Below, piece by piece: positions 20,907 through 32,126 of a DNA stretch of 64,000 nt (position 1 is its first letter; every line of letters starts with the position of its first letter). The position numbers and the translations under genes are program-made. The DNA comes from Lolium rigidum (lineage: Eukaryota; Streptophyta; Magnoliopsida; Poales; Poaceae): NCBI RefSeq assembly GCF_022539505.1, contig NC_061514.1, forward strand, positions 338,937,090 through 339,001,089. Direction: 5' to 3'. Under the pieces are notes generated by a model. The model saw only the letters and a program-made list of their open reading frames with translations. It did not search any database and had not been told where the DNA came from.

Positions 20907-22069
20907 TATGTGAAGCAACCCCCGGGGTTCGAGGACCCCCATTTCCCGGACCATGTCTTCAAGCTCAAAAAGGCCCTATATGGTCTCAAACAAGCTCCTA
21001 GAGCTTGGTATGAGCATCTAAAGAAGTTTCTTGTAGACCGTGGTTTCGAAGTGGGGAAATCGATCCCACTCTTTTTACTAATAAATTCAATGGGGAGCTC
21101 TTCATATGCCAACTTTATGTAGATGACATCATTTTTGGCTCAACTAACACAAAGTTCAATGATGAGTTTGCTAAGTTGATGACTAATAGGTTTGAGATGT
21201 CAATGATGGGTGAACTCAAGTACTTCCTCGGGTTCGAGATCAAGCAAATGCGACAAGGCACCTTCATCAATCAAGCAAAGTACCTCCAAGACATGCTCAA
21301 GCGCTTCGACATGAAGGACGCCAAGGGCATTGGCACCCCGATGCATCTCAAATGTCAACTCTCTCTTGATGAGACCGGCAAGGCGGTGGACCCCAAACTC
21401 TACCGTTCAATGATAGGTTCGCTTCTTTACCTTTGTGCTTCTCGTCCGGATATAATGTTAAGCGTCAGTATGTGTGCACGATTTCAAGCAAGTCCGAAGG
21501 AAAGCTACATCGTGGCAGTGAAGAGGATCTTTCGATATTTAGTTGATACCCCACACTTCGCACTTTGGTACCCAAGGGACACGGACTTCACATTGGTTGG
21601 CTTCACCGACTCCGATTGAGCGGGCGACAAGGTTGATAGGAAGTCTACATCCAGAGGTTGTCACTTTCTTCGAAGATCCGTGGTGTGTTGGTCCTCAAAG
21701 AAGCAAAATTGTGTCTCCGTCTCTACCGCGGAAGCCGAGTATGTTGCCGCGGCGAGTAGTTGTGCTCAAATCTTATGGATGAGGCAAACCTTGCGGGATT
21801 ATGGACTCGAGTATAGCAAGGTGCCTCTTTTGTCTAACAATGAGAGCGCAATCAAGATCGCCTACAATCCGGTTCTTCATGTCAAGACGAAGCACATTGA
21901 GATAAGGAACCACTTCATTAGGGATCACATTGCCCGCGGAGATATTGTTCTATCCTTCATTTGTACCAAGGAGCAATTGGCGGACATCTTCACAAATCCC
22001 TTGGATGAGAAGTGTTTCATTGAGTTGAGGCATGAGCTAAATATCACTGATCCGTCGAACTTCGCTTGA
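20907..22069 (+). pseudogene. copia pol remnant: reverse transcriptase and RNase H
   Basis: Reverse transcriptase copies element RNA and RNase H removes the RNA strand. Frame 1 gives [11 protein letters not shown] and [14 protein letters not shown] (about 20907-21058). A frameshift near 21058 follows, then the catalytic YVDD at 21116-21127, LKYFLGFEIKQ, SMIGSLLYLCASRPDI and YLVDTPHFALWYP. RNase H follows with STAEAEYVAAASSCAQILW, VKTKHIEIRNHFIRDHI and ADIFTNPLDE, ending at TAA-type stop sequence after SNFA (TGA 22067-22069). A TGA at 21617-21619 interrupts the RNase H acidic motif. N-terminal gag, protease and integrase are missing or in the gap. With one frameshift and one stop it cannot be translated through. 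Confidence 0.88.
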
Positions 22070-22082
22070 CCGTCGTGCGCAC

Positions 22083-23766
22083 TGCTGGCGTGCAGTTGAC
22101 GTGGGAGTTAGAAATCTATGTGGTGTAACTTTTCTTCAGATCCCCGGCCACGGCGCCAGAAATCAGTCTTGATGGCGCGTGATGCACACATCCATTGGGA
22201 ACCCCAAGAGGAAGGTGTGATGCGCACAGCAGCAAGTTTTCCCTCAGAAAGAAACCAAGGTTATCGAACCAGTAGGAGATGAAGGCCACGTGAAGGTTAT
22301 TGGTGGAGGAGTGTAGTGCGGCGCAACACCAGGGATTCCGGCGCGAACGTGGAACCTGCACAACACAATCAAAATACTTTGCCCCAACTTAACAGTGAGG
22401 TTGTCAATCTCACCGGCTTGCTGTAAACAAAGGATTAAACATATGGTTTGGAGAATGATGTTTGTTTGCAAAGAACAGCAGAGAACAATGATTGCAGTAG
22501 GTTGTATTTCAGATGTAAAAGAATGGACCGGGGTCCACAGTTCACTAGTGCTATCTCTCCAATAAGAAATAGCATGTTGGGTGAACAAATTACAGTTGGG
22601 CAATTGACAAATAGAGAGGGCATAGCAATGCACATACATATCATGATGAGTAATATGAGATTTACTTAGGGCATTACGACAAAGAACATAGACCGCTATC
22701 CAGCATGCATCTATGCCTAAAAAGTCCACCTTCGGGTTAGCATCCGCACCCCTTCCAGTATTAAGTTGCAAACAACTGACAATTGCATTAAGTACTGTGC
22801 GTAATGTAAACAATACAAATATCCTTAGACAAAGCATTGTTGTTTTATCCCTAGTGGCAACAGCATATCCATAACCTTACAACTTTCTGTCACTGTCCCA
22901 GATTCAATGGAGGCATGAACCCACTATCGAGCATAAATGCTCCCTCTTGGAGTTACAAGTATCAACTTGGCCAGAGCCTCTACTAGCAACGGAGAGCATG
23001 CAAGATCATAAACAACACATATATGATAGATCAATAATCAACTTGACATAGTATTCCATATTCATCGGATCCCAACAAACACAACATGTAGCATTACAAA
23101 TAGATGATCCTGATCATGATAGGCAGCTCACAAGATCTAAACATGATAGCACAAGAGGAGAAGACAACCATCTAGCTACTGCTATGGACCTATAGTCCAA
23201 GGATGAACTACTCACGCATCAGTCCGGAGGCGGGCATGGTGATGTAGAGCCCCCCGGTGATGATTCCCCTCTCCGGCAGGGTGCCAGAGGCGATCTCCAG
23301 AATCCCCCGAGATGGGATTGGCGGCGGCGGCGTCACAGTAACCTTTCTCGTATCGTGGCTCTCGGTAATAGGGTTTCGCGACGGAGAGATTATATAGGCG
23401 AAGGGGCAGAGTCGGGGGACGCTCGAGGGGCCCACCCCATAGGGCGGTGCGCCCAGGGGTGGGGCCGTGCCCCCCTAGGGTGTGGCCGCCTCGTCGCCCC
23501 TCTTCGTCTCCTCTTCGGACTTCTGGAAGGCTCTGTGGAAAATAAGACCGTGGGCTTTTGTTTCGTCCAATTCCGAGAATATTTCCTGTGTAGGATTTCT
23601 GAAACCAAAAACAACAAAAAACAGGAACTGGCGCTTCGGCATCTTGTTAATAGGTTAGTGCCGGAAAATGCATCAAAATGATATAAAGTGTATATAAAAC
23701 ATTTGAGTATTGTCATAAAACTAGCATGGAACATAAGAAATTATAGATACGTTTGAGACGTATCAC
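22083..23766 (-). mobile_element. Athila-like LTR insertion (LTR plus about 87 bp of leader), internally deleted
   Basis: It reads TG...CA on either strand and is flanked by CGCAC at 22078-22082 and 23767-23771. On the minus strand it starts TGATACGTCTCAAACG, the LTR start also seen at 37263, 42434 and 45644. It runs to a canonical LTR end (CGCCATCA) near 22170, followed by a tRNA-Asp-type primer site (TGGCGCCGTGGCCGGGG) and a short leader. The last eight bases, CGCCAGCA, differ from the LTR end by one base, which suggests a deletion from the leader to the extreme end of the 3' LTR. Confidence 0.75.
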
Positions 23767-23771
23767 GCACA

Positions 23772-24640
23772 TACCACTCTTTAACTATATGTCTAGATGA
23801 AAAGCACGCATGAACATAGGGGGAGTGCGGTTTAAACTTATTGAGCTATCCCTCCTCCCATAATGCATAAATAAATCCAAAACATATGCTATTTGTCAAA
23901 TAAGTGACTAATGAGCTTCATGTTGAGTTGTAGCCGTGAGTCCTAGATACATCTACGCGACCTCACACTACTATACTCTTACACGATGGCTTCGGCCACC
24001 AACCTCCTCTTTGAGGAGTTTTTGGTTCTTCTTGTCTCTTTTTGAATTTCTTTTGTCCTTCTTATTTTGTTGTCTTTTCTTTTTCTCCATGTTTTTGGGG
24101 AGTCTCATCCAAGCTTTATTTTCTTTGTTGGTTTTTGCAAGTTTGGTTGTGTATTTCCTTACTGTCCTTGTTGGTATGATTATCCTCCTTTTTGGTGTTC
24201 CAATGCCAAAGGGGGAGAAGTTGCCTATTAGGATGGGTTTTTGCATGGGGACTTTCGTTGTTGTAGCCTGTTGGTCCTCGTTGCTTATCCCTTGTTGTGG
24301 CTACACCAACCCTTGGAGGCACTTGTTGTGAGTTTGGGTATTCTCAAGGCAAAGGTATAATAACTTCACCCAAAACTCTTTGCGTGATCTTGTGTTGCCT
24401 CCATAATGTGCATATGCTATATGAACATGTCAAGTATCCTTGTTGCATATGTGCTTGGTTTGTAAAATCTAGGGGGAGTTATGTCTCTAGGATGTGTGCA
24501 TTTGTATTCAAATACATATTCGAAATATGCACGTGTCTAGGGGGAGCTCCGTCAAGCTTTTGCAAATCTAAAACCTCGGCATAATATCTTATGCCATTGC
24601 AAATTCTTGTGTTGTAATCAAACACCAAAAAGGGGGAGAT
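23772..24640 (+). other. Sirevirus 3' internal region with repeated polypurine tracts
   Basis: Non-coding region between pol and the 3' LTR. The word GGGGGAG occurs about five times (near 23820, 24209, 24472, 24540 and 24631). The last, AAAAAGGGGGAGAT at 24627-24640, directly abuts the LTR and is the functional polypurine tract position. A hydrophobic frame at 23936-24331 is not convincing as an envelope-like gene. Confidence 0.7.
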
Positions 24641-25974
24641 TGAAAGAGCAAAGTCTAAACCCCGTGTTTTGTGTGTTTGATGACAACACTTGAATAATCT
24701 CACCGTGTGCAAAGAGTGTCTTTGATAGATTTTTAAGTGCACGATGACCTCGCTGGACACGTCAAGATCGGAGGACTGAAGCGTAGCTTATAGGATTTCT
24801 GCTTTTGTGTGTGTATCGCGAGCTGACATGGTTGGAGAGGAAAAGAGGAAAAATCAGTTTCTGCCTGACCGGTACTACCGGTACCAGTAGCAGCATTACC
24901 GCTACCCCTACTGGTACCGCCCAACGGTACCGCTCTGAAGCTTTGCACTGAGAAAGTCCCACAGAACACGTTGTGGTACCTCTATGGTACCTTGAGAAGT
25001 AGTACCGCCTCGGTACCGCTTAGGTACCGTAACATAAGTTACGGCACTACCGCTGTGGTACCGCTTTGGTACCGCTTGAGATCCAGTAACTCCTAGAGGC
25101 CATTGCGGTACCTCAAGCGGTACCACAAGCTGTAGTACCGCTTTGTGTCCACGTGGATAAGTTCTATGGGGATTTCGAATCCAGAGCGGTAGTACCGCTT
25201 GCCAAAGCGGTAGTACAGCTTAGGCAAAAACTGCACATAACGGTTGGATTTCGGGGGGCCCTTTTAAAGGACCCTTCTTCCCCAGCTCGTTTTTATCTCT
25301 TCTCTCTCTCTCCTCCATTGTTGCTGAGCTTTAATCCTTGAGGATCTCCCCAACCATCCAACCAATCTTGCCCAAATTTTGAGGAGTGGTGGAGGAGGGC
25401 TCGATCTATAGTTCTACCAAGAGAGATTTCACCAATTCATGCTAGTCCTTAGTGGATCTTGGAGTTAGGGTTCCTATGGTGGGATCTTGGAGGAAGTGCA
25501 CCGATGGAGGATAGCTTGGTGTTGTTCTAGCCCCATAGGTTGTTGGGAGCCTCATAGTGTTGTGGAGCTCACCCCAACCTTGTGAAGGAACCACCGCCTC
25601 GACCGGTGCCTTAGTGGAGAAGGGGGAGCCCCTTTGTGGAGCTATCTCGAGGAAGAAGGTGAGGCCTTCCTTCGTGGTGTGGCCGCCTAGTCTCTTGTGT
25701 GAGGCTAGCACCTCCTCAATGCATACGTACTCCCTTTTGTGGGAGGAACTGCGGGAAACAATCCTCGCCTCGTCTCCGCGCCATCCGGTTGTCCCGCTCC
25801 TCACTCTTACTATCATGCTTGTTTCCTTTACTTGTTGCACTTGCCTAGGATCATACTAGGAACATCTCCACCACTAAAGCTATCACATTTACCTTCTGCA
25901 CCGCTAAAACTGAAAAAGACTTAAAATTTGTGTAGCGTCCATTCACCCCCCTCTTGTCCGCTGCGATCCATTCA
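24641..25974 (+). repeat. 3' LTR of the Sirevirus (1334 bp)
   Basis: It starts TGAAAGAGCAAAGTC right after the polypurine tract and ends CGATCCATTCA before the CAATG duplication. The U3-like part (24860-25220) is packed with GGTACCG and GCGGTAGTACCGC palindromic words. A CT-rich tract follows at about 25290-25320. Confidence 0.9.
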
Positions 25975-25979
25975 CAATG

Positions 25980-26399
25980 TTTGTGTCAAACAAATATAGG
26001 AGATGGGTTACCCCGTTGGTTAGTACATACTTATCCAGAGGATTCTAGGAAGTTTTTTTTTTGTAACCTCAAATATACAATACAATGATTCTCACTTATG
26101 TTTCTTTTTTCATTCATTTTTCCTATTCATGGGCTTCTCATTAGAGGATATTTAATTTTTAGAATATGTGCCGCAGCAACGCGTAGAGCATCATCTAGTT
26201 ATATGAGTAATTGCACCCCTAGAGATTGATCCCAAGGCCAATTAAGAACAAACAAGGAAATTATTAAGACATGAAGTCCAACGACCGATGTAAGTTTAAA
26301 AGCCCGCATAGTTATACCCCCGGTGATTAACCATGAATTAATATAACATGAATCTAAGAATTGGAACAATGTTTATACAAGGCTTCAGTTGTCCCTCCT
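25980..26399. other. non-coding stretch, nothing recognised
   Basis: Sequence into which the Sirevirus inserted (continuous with 20380-20538 on the other side). AT-rich, with no motif seen. Confidence 0.5.
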
Positions 26400-27010
26400 C
26401 CTTTTTTTGAAATGGGAGCATTGCTCCAGTCTCTGCATCCAAAGGATGCACACAACTTTTCTTTATTAGATTATTCGTAAAACATTACAAGAAGAATACA
26501 AAGCTAAATTCGAAGTACCTTCCTAGCGACAACTCGCTAAAGCTATAAGAACGATGAAGGGGTGTCCAAGAAAAGAGCCCACACCAACGCATATCATCAA
26601 AAAACTGAGTGTCTTCCCAAGCCGCCCATTGGCGGGTGAGAAGCACAATCCGTATAGAAGACCCTCAGCACACACCATTGCATACGTTAAAGAATCACCA
26701 TCTCCTTCCGCTGATCCATGTCCAAGAGAGATAAACGCATTGACCCTTTCAGGCCTGCAATCAACGTCACCATGACGCTATACGACACCACCATCCTGCG
26801 CGCGTCCATCGCACTGCGTATGTCTCCGAAACTCCGCTGCAACATGCCGTTGAGACTCAATGACGGCGGCTCAGCAGAAAAACACAGCTCCACCTTAGCA
26901 CCGCCACCGTCCATTGTCTGCTCCAAAAACAATGCCCCCAACAGGTAGAATGATGCTGCGCGCTGCCATCGTCCGATCCGGGACATCCGGATTTGGGGCT
27001 TCCGCGGAGC
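26400..27010 (-). mobile_element. probable LINE 3' fragment
   Basis: On the minus strand it ends ...GCAATGCTCCCATTTCAAAAAAAGG, an A-rich tail like plant LINE ends. The preceding GC-richer segment contains a short frame (26687-26986) without reverse transcriptase motifs. The assignment rests on the tail and general similarity only. Confidence 0.35.
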
Positions 27011-28162
27011 AGCCGAGGCGAGAAGAAAACTTAAAGTGCAGAGACAATGCTAGACAATGTCCCTCCTCCTATCATCATGCAACGGTGACAAACTCATGCA
27101 TTCCCCAACATATGTGTGCACTCATATATCAGCATAATATATCATCATAGAAGATAACAAATACCTATATGCAACCATCAACAAATTACCTTACAATTGC
27201 CAAAAACATGTCACTACTCAAACAAAGACATAGAGGTGCAATACAACATGGTAAAACGATAGATTATCGCACACATCATGTTTGCCACGAGCTATAGTAG
27301 GGAGATGATGGAGAGACTATGGATGTTGATAAAGAGGTGCAGACCAACTTGGAGATGGTGTGGAAGATCCCCGTGGTGGCACCGGCGTGGAGAGGAGGCA
27401 GCGCCGGCAGCAGGGAGGCGCTGGTGGCTCCCTATGGGCGGCGGCTGCCCTTGGGGGCAGCGGCCCCTTGCCCCTTCTTCCTCCTTGGACTTGGTGCTAG
27501 TGTGGAGGAGGTTCTCCCTCTCCTTGGCTGCTTCCAAGGAGGATAAATTTCGTGGCTACAGGTGGATGCCTCCAAAAATAGGGCTTCCTCGGGTTGGAGA
27601 TGCAATCTTGGTTATATGATGGATGCCCCTTTGATCCAAGGACATTTTGGCACCTCTAAAACCTTATTAAGACTCATCTCTGTCCTTCATGAGTCCATAA
27701 AGTCGTGGCTTTGGCCGAATCCATCAAATATGGCAAGAGTTTTTGTCAATCATGTCACCAATTTTCGGGTTTTCGAAACTGCCTCGTACCCTTGAGTAAA
27801 ACGGACGCCAATTTCGCATACGAAATCCGTTTGGGGCGTTCTTTACGTCAATCGAGAGGTATGAAAATTCTCCACAACTTCTATCCCTAGTAATTTTTCC
27901 TTTTGAGGCAATTTTCAGGTATTTTGAGGGCGATTTTAAAAAGTATCCTACAGGGATAGATTTCAGGAAACTTCAGATTTCACCATAATAACCGATTTCC
28001 TTTCATATTTTCCTATTTCCTACACAACAAAGTTTAAAACAAAACATATGCACTTTTACAACTACTAATAGTTTATTATCAATAAATATAATGAATTTGC
28101 ATAATAATAACAATTTTGACACAATAAAATATAAAATTTATGTATGCAATTTACATGCATCA
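27011..28162 (-). mobile_element. LTR-like fragment, gypsy type
   Basis: On the minus strand it starts TGATGCATGTAAATTGCATAC, similar to the LTR start of the Athila-like element at 30410-44513 (TGATGCATGCAAAATGCATAC), but the sequences soon diverge. There is no partner LTR or clear 3' border in the window, so it is a fragment or solo LTR of a related family. Confidence 0.45.
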
Positions 28163-28173
28163 CACACCAACCT

Positions 28174-28268
28174 GAGGGAGAAGAAGGGAGAAGAAGGGAG
28201 GAGAAGGAGGAGAAGTGGAGGAGAAGTGGAGGAGAGGAGGAGGAGGAGGAGGAGGAGGAGAAGGGAGG
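28174..28268. repeat. (GGA)n/(GAAG)n purine microsatellite
   Basis: About 95 bases almost purely of G and A on the plus strand, with (GGA) runs up to about eight units. It creates long spurious open frames (Arg/Glu-rich on one strand, Ser/Pro-rich on the other). Confidence 0.95.
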
Positions 28269-28269
28269 C

Positions 28270-29117
28270 ACCAAAATTCAAAATCCGGGCTAAGAATTCT
28301 GTGGTGCATATGCATATGGTGGGCCACCGAAAAAAATTCGAACTTTTATTTTTGCAGGAAAAAATCTTGACTTTGCCGTAAGTTTTTACTCTTTTTGAAT
28401 TTGGTGATTCTAAAAATTGGCTAACTGGTTAAACCTGGTGAATTCGGATGTAGAATTTTCTCCCGGTCATTTTGATATATTGTGCGTTTTTTCGAGTTCG
28501 TATGCAAACAGAAATCCAGTTTTACCAATACACAACACAATTTTGCAAAAAAAAGTCGAAATTCATGTTTGTTCACTCTCATAAAACTAGATGGCATAAT
28601 ACATGGACACCTCGAAGGACTTTATTTTTTGAATTTTATATGTATTTCTTTTGTATTTTACAAAGCAAAAAAGGCGATCCACGGGGGTGTGGAGTTGCGT
28701 GGAGAGCAAAAAAATCCTACACATTATGTGGCGCATATGCCTCCAATGCGACATGGAAATGTGGTCAGCTACTGTCAGGTCTGGGTCCCCACACGGAATT
28801 CTGTAGCGCAGATGCCTACGTGTGACACAGAAGTCCATCTTTCTGTGGCGCATGTTGGCACATGCGCCATAGAATTACCTTCGCCCACGTGCAGTATCGG
28901 ACCCCACGTGTGCCCCACAAAGTTTATGTGGCGCATCTGGCTACATGCGCCACAAAAAGCAAGAATTTTGTGGCGCACCACTGTTTGATGCGCCACAGAA
29001 GTTGAAAAATTATGTGGAGCATATTAACCTATGCGCCACAGAAATATTTTTGTGGAGCACGCACTGTTAGGTGTGCCAAAGAATACATTCCTACCTATAA
29101 GAATTTTCCTAGTAGTG
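28270..29117. mobile_element. non-autonomous CACTA element, GTGGCGCA-type, left end not found
   Basis: The right terminus is TTTTCCTAGTAGTG at 29117. Many inverted pairs of TGTGGCGCA and TGCGCCACA occur at 28720-29060. The core at 28400-28700 matches the core of the element at 15678-17122 (CTAAAAATTGGCTAAC, GATATATTGTGCGTTTTTTC, AAAAAAGGCGATCCACGGGG), so both belong to one family despite different subterminal repeats. It interrupts a CACTA transposase reading frame that resumes at 29118. Confidence 0.65.
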
Positions 29118-30404
29118 CAAAAGATATACCGGAAGCACGGTAGGACCAAGAATGTATGAAAGAACGAGACGGAGTTCATCCAGAGAAGACGGACAAAGAA
29201 TGCCATTACTTAAGTCCTGCAAGCTACACTCTTACCCAAGCAAAGAAGGAAATCTTTTTTGAATGGTTGAGCAGTATCAAGATTTCAGCCCCTCTCCTCA
29301 CAGAATATGAAGACAAAATATGAAGGAAATAATAAATGTTGGAGAGAAAAAATCTGAAACCTCGAAGAGACGAATGGGAATAAAAAACAAATAAAATGTT
29401 GGACCCATAACAAAGTCCGAAGAGGCATATCAATTAAGCCTCTCGTGACTAGATGCATTAATTGATTTGTATCTATATATTAACGAATATTTCTTCTTTT
29501 AGCTCTCCGGATCGAGAAAATCTAGTAGAAGGAAACAAGCCCTGACCAAAAATTTGGGCGAAAGGTTCATGATCATGATTGAGAAAGTCACTAAAGATGG
29601 TGAACCGATTGCTCCGGTAGAGAACGTACAGTTCTTTTTTAATGAATGCAGAGTTATTGTTATGGACATCATCCTGATCCCCGGAATATGGCTAAGGTAG
29701 ATGGAGTTAGTTATTTCTTTGGGATACGCTCTTGTCACATTTCAACCTACTTCCAGAGTGCGACGAAGAGGAAAAACTGAAGTTGAAAGTCAAGGTTGGG
29801 CTTTGAAGAAGATGGCCACACAATTACAGACCTTCAAGAAAAGATTATACAATGACTATATCAAGAAAAAAAAGAACTCCAAATTTCACTGGCCGACTAG
29901 AGAAGATAAGAAATCACTGGGACACATTTGTGGAGTACAAGGAATCATCTGAAGCTCTGCAAAGGTCAGCAAAAAATAAGGCAAATGCTTCGAAAAAGAA
30001 ATATCACCATGTTATGGGGACATGTGGCTAAAAGAGTGACATGCCTAAGTGGGAAGAAACCGAGGCCACCCTGATTGGTAAAGGGATCACTCCAGAGACA
30101 TCGGATTGGCCCGAACGGTCAAAGAACTGGTTTTACACCCGTACATATCACCCAGAAACCTCCAACAATCCTTGTATGTGGTGGTCGAGAGCACCATGCA
30201 CACATGAAGCAACATCCATGGGTATAGTTGGAAGCCAAGCTGACACATGTTGAAGCTGACAGATGTAGACGGTAAGGAGATACAACGGACACCTTCTATC
30301 ACTTGCATCGGTTAAAATGCGGGAGAGACAATGTAGTGGGTTAAAGGGAGCAGCTATGTAACTGAAGATAGGACGAGGACCAAATCAGGCCATCGCATAC
30401 CCGA
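29118..30404 (+). pseudogene. relic of an autonomous CACTA: TNP2 fragment followed by ORF2 fragment
   Basis: Immediately after the inserted element the plus strand encodes AKDIPEAR, then LSPASYTLTQAKKEIFFEWL and SIKISAPLLTEYEDK (about 29120-29325), aligning with TNP2 residues encoded at 59000-59200 on the minus strand. From about 29500 to 30260 it encodes pieces of the second CACTA ORF: ALKKMATQLQTFKKRLYNDY with IKKKK, a YHHVMGTCG motif, PKWEETEATLIGKGI and RSKNWFYTRTYHPE. These align with the intact-looking region at 53700-54100. Multiple stops and frameshifts break it, and the TNP2 C-terminus is deleted. The TNP2-then-ORF2 order matches the large element at 50595 onward. It is the host of the Athila-like insertion at 30410. 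Confidence 0.75.
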
Positions 30405-30409
30405 CTTGC

Positions 30410-32110
30410 TGATGATGGCTACTATTGACACTAAAAAGATCTTGATACGTTGGGACTCAAAGTGCAGAGTGTTGTATCAATGGAGTATCTTCCCCACAAG
30501 GGTGACTCGAGAATTTATATCGAACTCTCGAGGAACTGGATAGAAGAGTATCCACTTCTCTCTTCTTTAAACAATCCTGCAAGTAAAATAAATGCCTTGT
30601 GTCCCCAACTCTACCGTGTGGTTGTCAAGCACAAGGTTTCACGTAAGAAATTACACAAGTAGTAATACAACAATTAGTAAACTAATCTAGATAAAATAAC
30701 TAAGTAAAAAACTGTAAAGAGGTTGATTTTTTGGTGTTTTGGATGCAAATAAGAAAAGTAAATATTTTTGTATTTTGGGAATAAAATAGTGTAGCAGATA
30801 AAAAAAACAAGGTAAATCCAATATAAATGTGTTTCTAAAAAATGGACCGGGGTTCATGGGTTCACTTGACTATTCTCTCTTAAAGTTGTGGTGGACAAAA
30901 AAAGCAATTCATCAATGAGATATGAAGGTACAAATAATATTATATGTAAGATCAAATTTAATATGGGCATCACGTACTAACATAGAGATGATGCAACACA
31001 CCTCTCTTATACTCCACAAGAAAGAAACTGCATCAATCTTGTATTAAGAATTAACAGAGGATAGCAATAAGTACTTTGACATGATATTCAGATATCAAAT
31101 ATGCTACCTTGAACAATTAAGATCATCATTAGTGTCACATGATGAACATAGCACATGCATTCACTTAATCCCTAGTGAGGTAGCAAAAGAAAGGTAAAAA
31201 CCATAATAGATCATGAACATATTGTCACTATCCAATCACTAAAACCATGCTACTCCATCTAACACACACATCACCCCACACACGCTCTTGCATAGATGTT
31301 GGATCAGAACATAAGCATAAGAACGGGGTACATTATATGCATATATCAATACATGTCACAATATAATAAGATCAGATCTCATAAAACAATATCATAGAAC
31401 AAGGATCTACCACATAGGTATTACAAATGTGACCATAATCATGATAGGCAGCTCATATGGCACTAAGTACTATGAAGAACATGAGAGAAATAGATCAAGT
31501 TACTATCACAAACCCGTAGTACAGAGGTGGACTAGTCCCTCTTAGTCATGGTGATGATGATGAAGACAATGGAGAATGTGGAGATCTTTCCGGCGGTGAT
31601 CCCTACGGAGTTTCCCCCTCCAATCTTCTCTGCAGCAGCCTCCATTTTGCTGTTCTGTCTTTCTGGGGCGCTATCCTCCAAGAAATTTTTGGTCCCATAT
31701 ATAGTGGTTTTAGGGCAAAATACGTCGGTTTGCGAAAGAATTAGCGCAAACGGGCGATCGACGGCTGAACGGAGGTGGGTGGCGTGACCAGGAAGTTGGG
31801 CCACACCACCTATGATCTTTCGGCCCTCGAGTCTCTCCAGATGTGCTTCAAAGGCCTATGTTGTTACTCCCGATAAAAAATGATGCTCCAAAAATCCCAG
31901 GTCAATTTGACTCCGTATAGGTCCTTGAAAGTGAAAAATATGCGAAACAAAGTTTTCCTGTTCTGCGGGGTTATCACCCAAATAAAGAGGATCATTGGTA
32001 AATCCCCGTAAATCAATGTAAAACATGGTATTATCATCATATATGTTGCAAATATGTGGGAATCCAATATGATAAAGGACAAAGTTCATGTATGCATTTT
32101 GCATGCATCA
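30410..32110 (-). repeat. 3' LTR of the outer Athila-like element
   Basis: 1701 bp, starting (minus) TGATGCATGCAAAATGCA and ending AGCCATCATCA. It matches the split 5' LTR throughout, for example GTTTTAGGGCAAAATA, CGATCGACGGCTGAACGGAG and TTACATTGATTTACGGGGAT. Confidence 0.9.
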
Positions 32111-32126
32111 ACATCCCCAAGCTTAA
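32111..32126 (-). promoter_or_regulatory. polypurine-tract region of the outer element
   Basis: On the minus strand TTAAGCTTGGGGATGT precedes the 3' LTR. The same words occur before the 3' LTR of the nested element (about 42418-42433), linking the two families. Confidence 0.6.

Larger units (their letters stand above)
20539..25979 (+). mobile_element. Sirevirus-type copia retrotransposon, gapped and with nested insertions
   Basis: Both outer ends begin or end as LTR termini (TGAAAGAGC at 20544; ATTCA at 25974) and are flanked by the perfect 5-bp duplication CAATG (20539-20543, 25975-25979). The 5' LTR is cut by the N gap; the 3' LTR is 24641-25974. Reverse transcriptase and RNase H remnants lie at 20907-22069. 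The GGGGGAG words upstream of the 3' LTR, repeated as multiple polypurine tracts, are a known Sirevirus trait. Two Athila-type insertions are nested inside (one ending at 20905, one at 22083-23766). Confidence 0.85.

Noticed and set aside
20610..21122. Single 170-residue frame spanning the N gap
   Set aside because: It joins Sirevirus LTR, 34 unknown codons, an Athila LTR end and copia reverse transcriptase; only the last part is real coding sequence.
23936..24331. Hydrophobic 131-residue frame upstream of the Sirevirus 3' LTR, possible envelope-like gene
   Set aside because: Hydrophobicity comes from T-rich DNA; no signal peptide with charged ends or coiled coil, and it overlaps the polypurine-tract region.
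27278..27619. Trp/Arg-rich 113-residue frame in LTR-like sequence
   Set aside because: No domain, and the region reads as a reversed LTR fragment with a GC-rich patch.
28065..28381. Ser/Pro-rich (minus) and Arg/Glu-rich (plus) frames
   Set aside because: Encoded by the GGA microsatellite.
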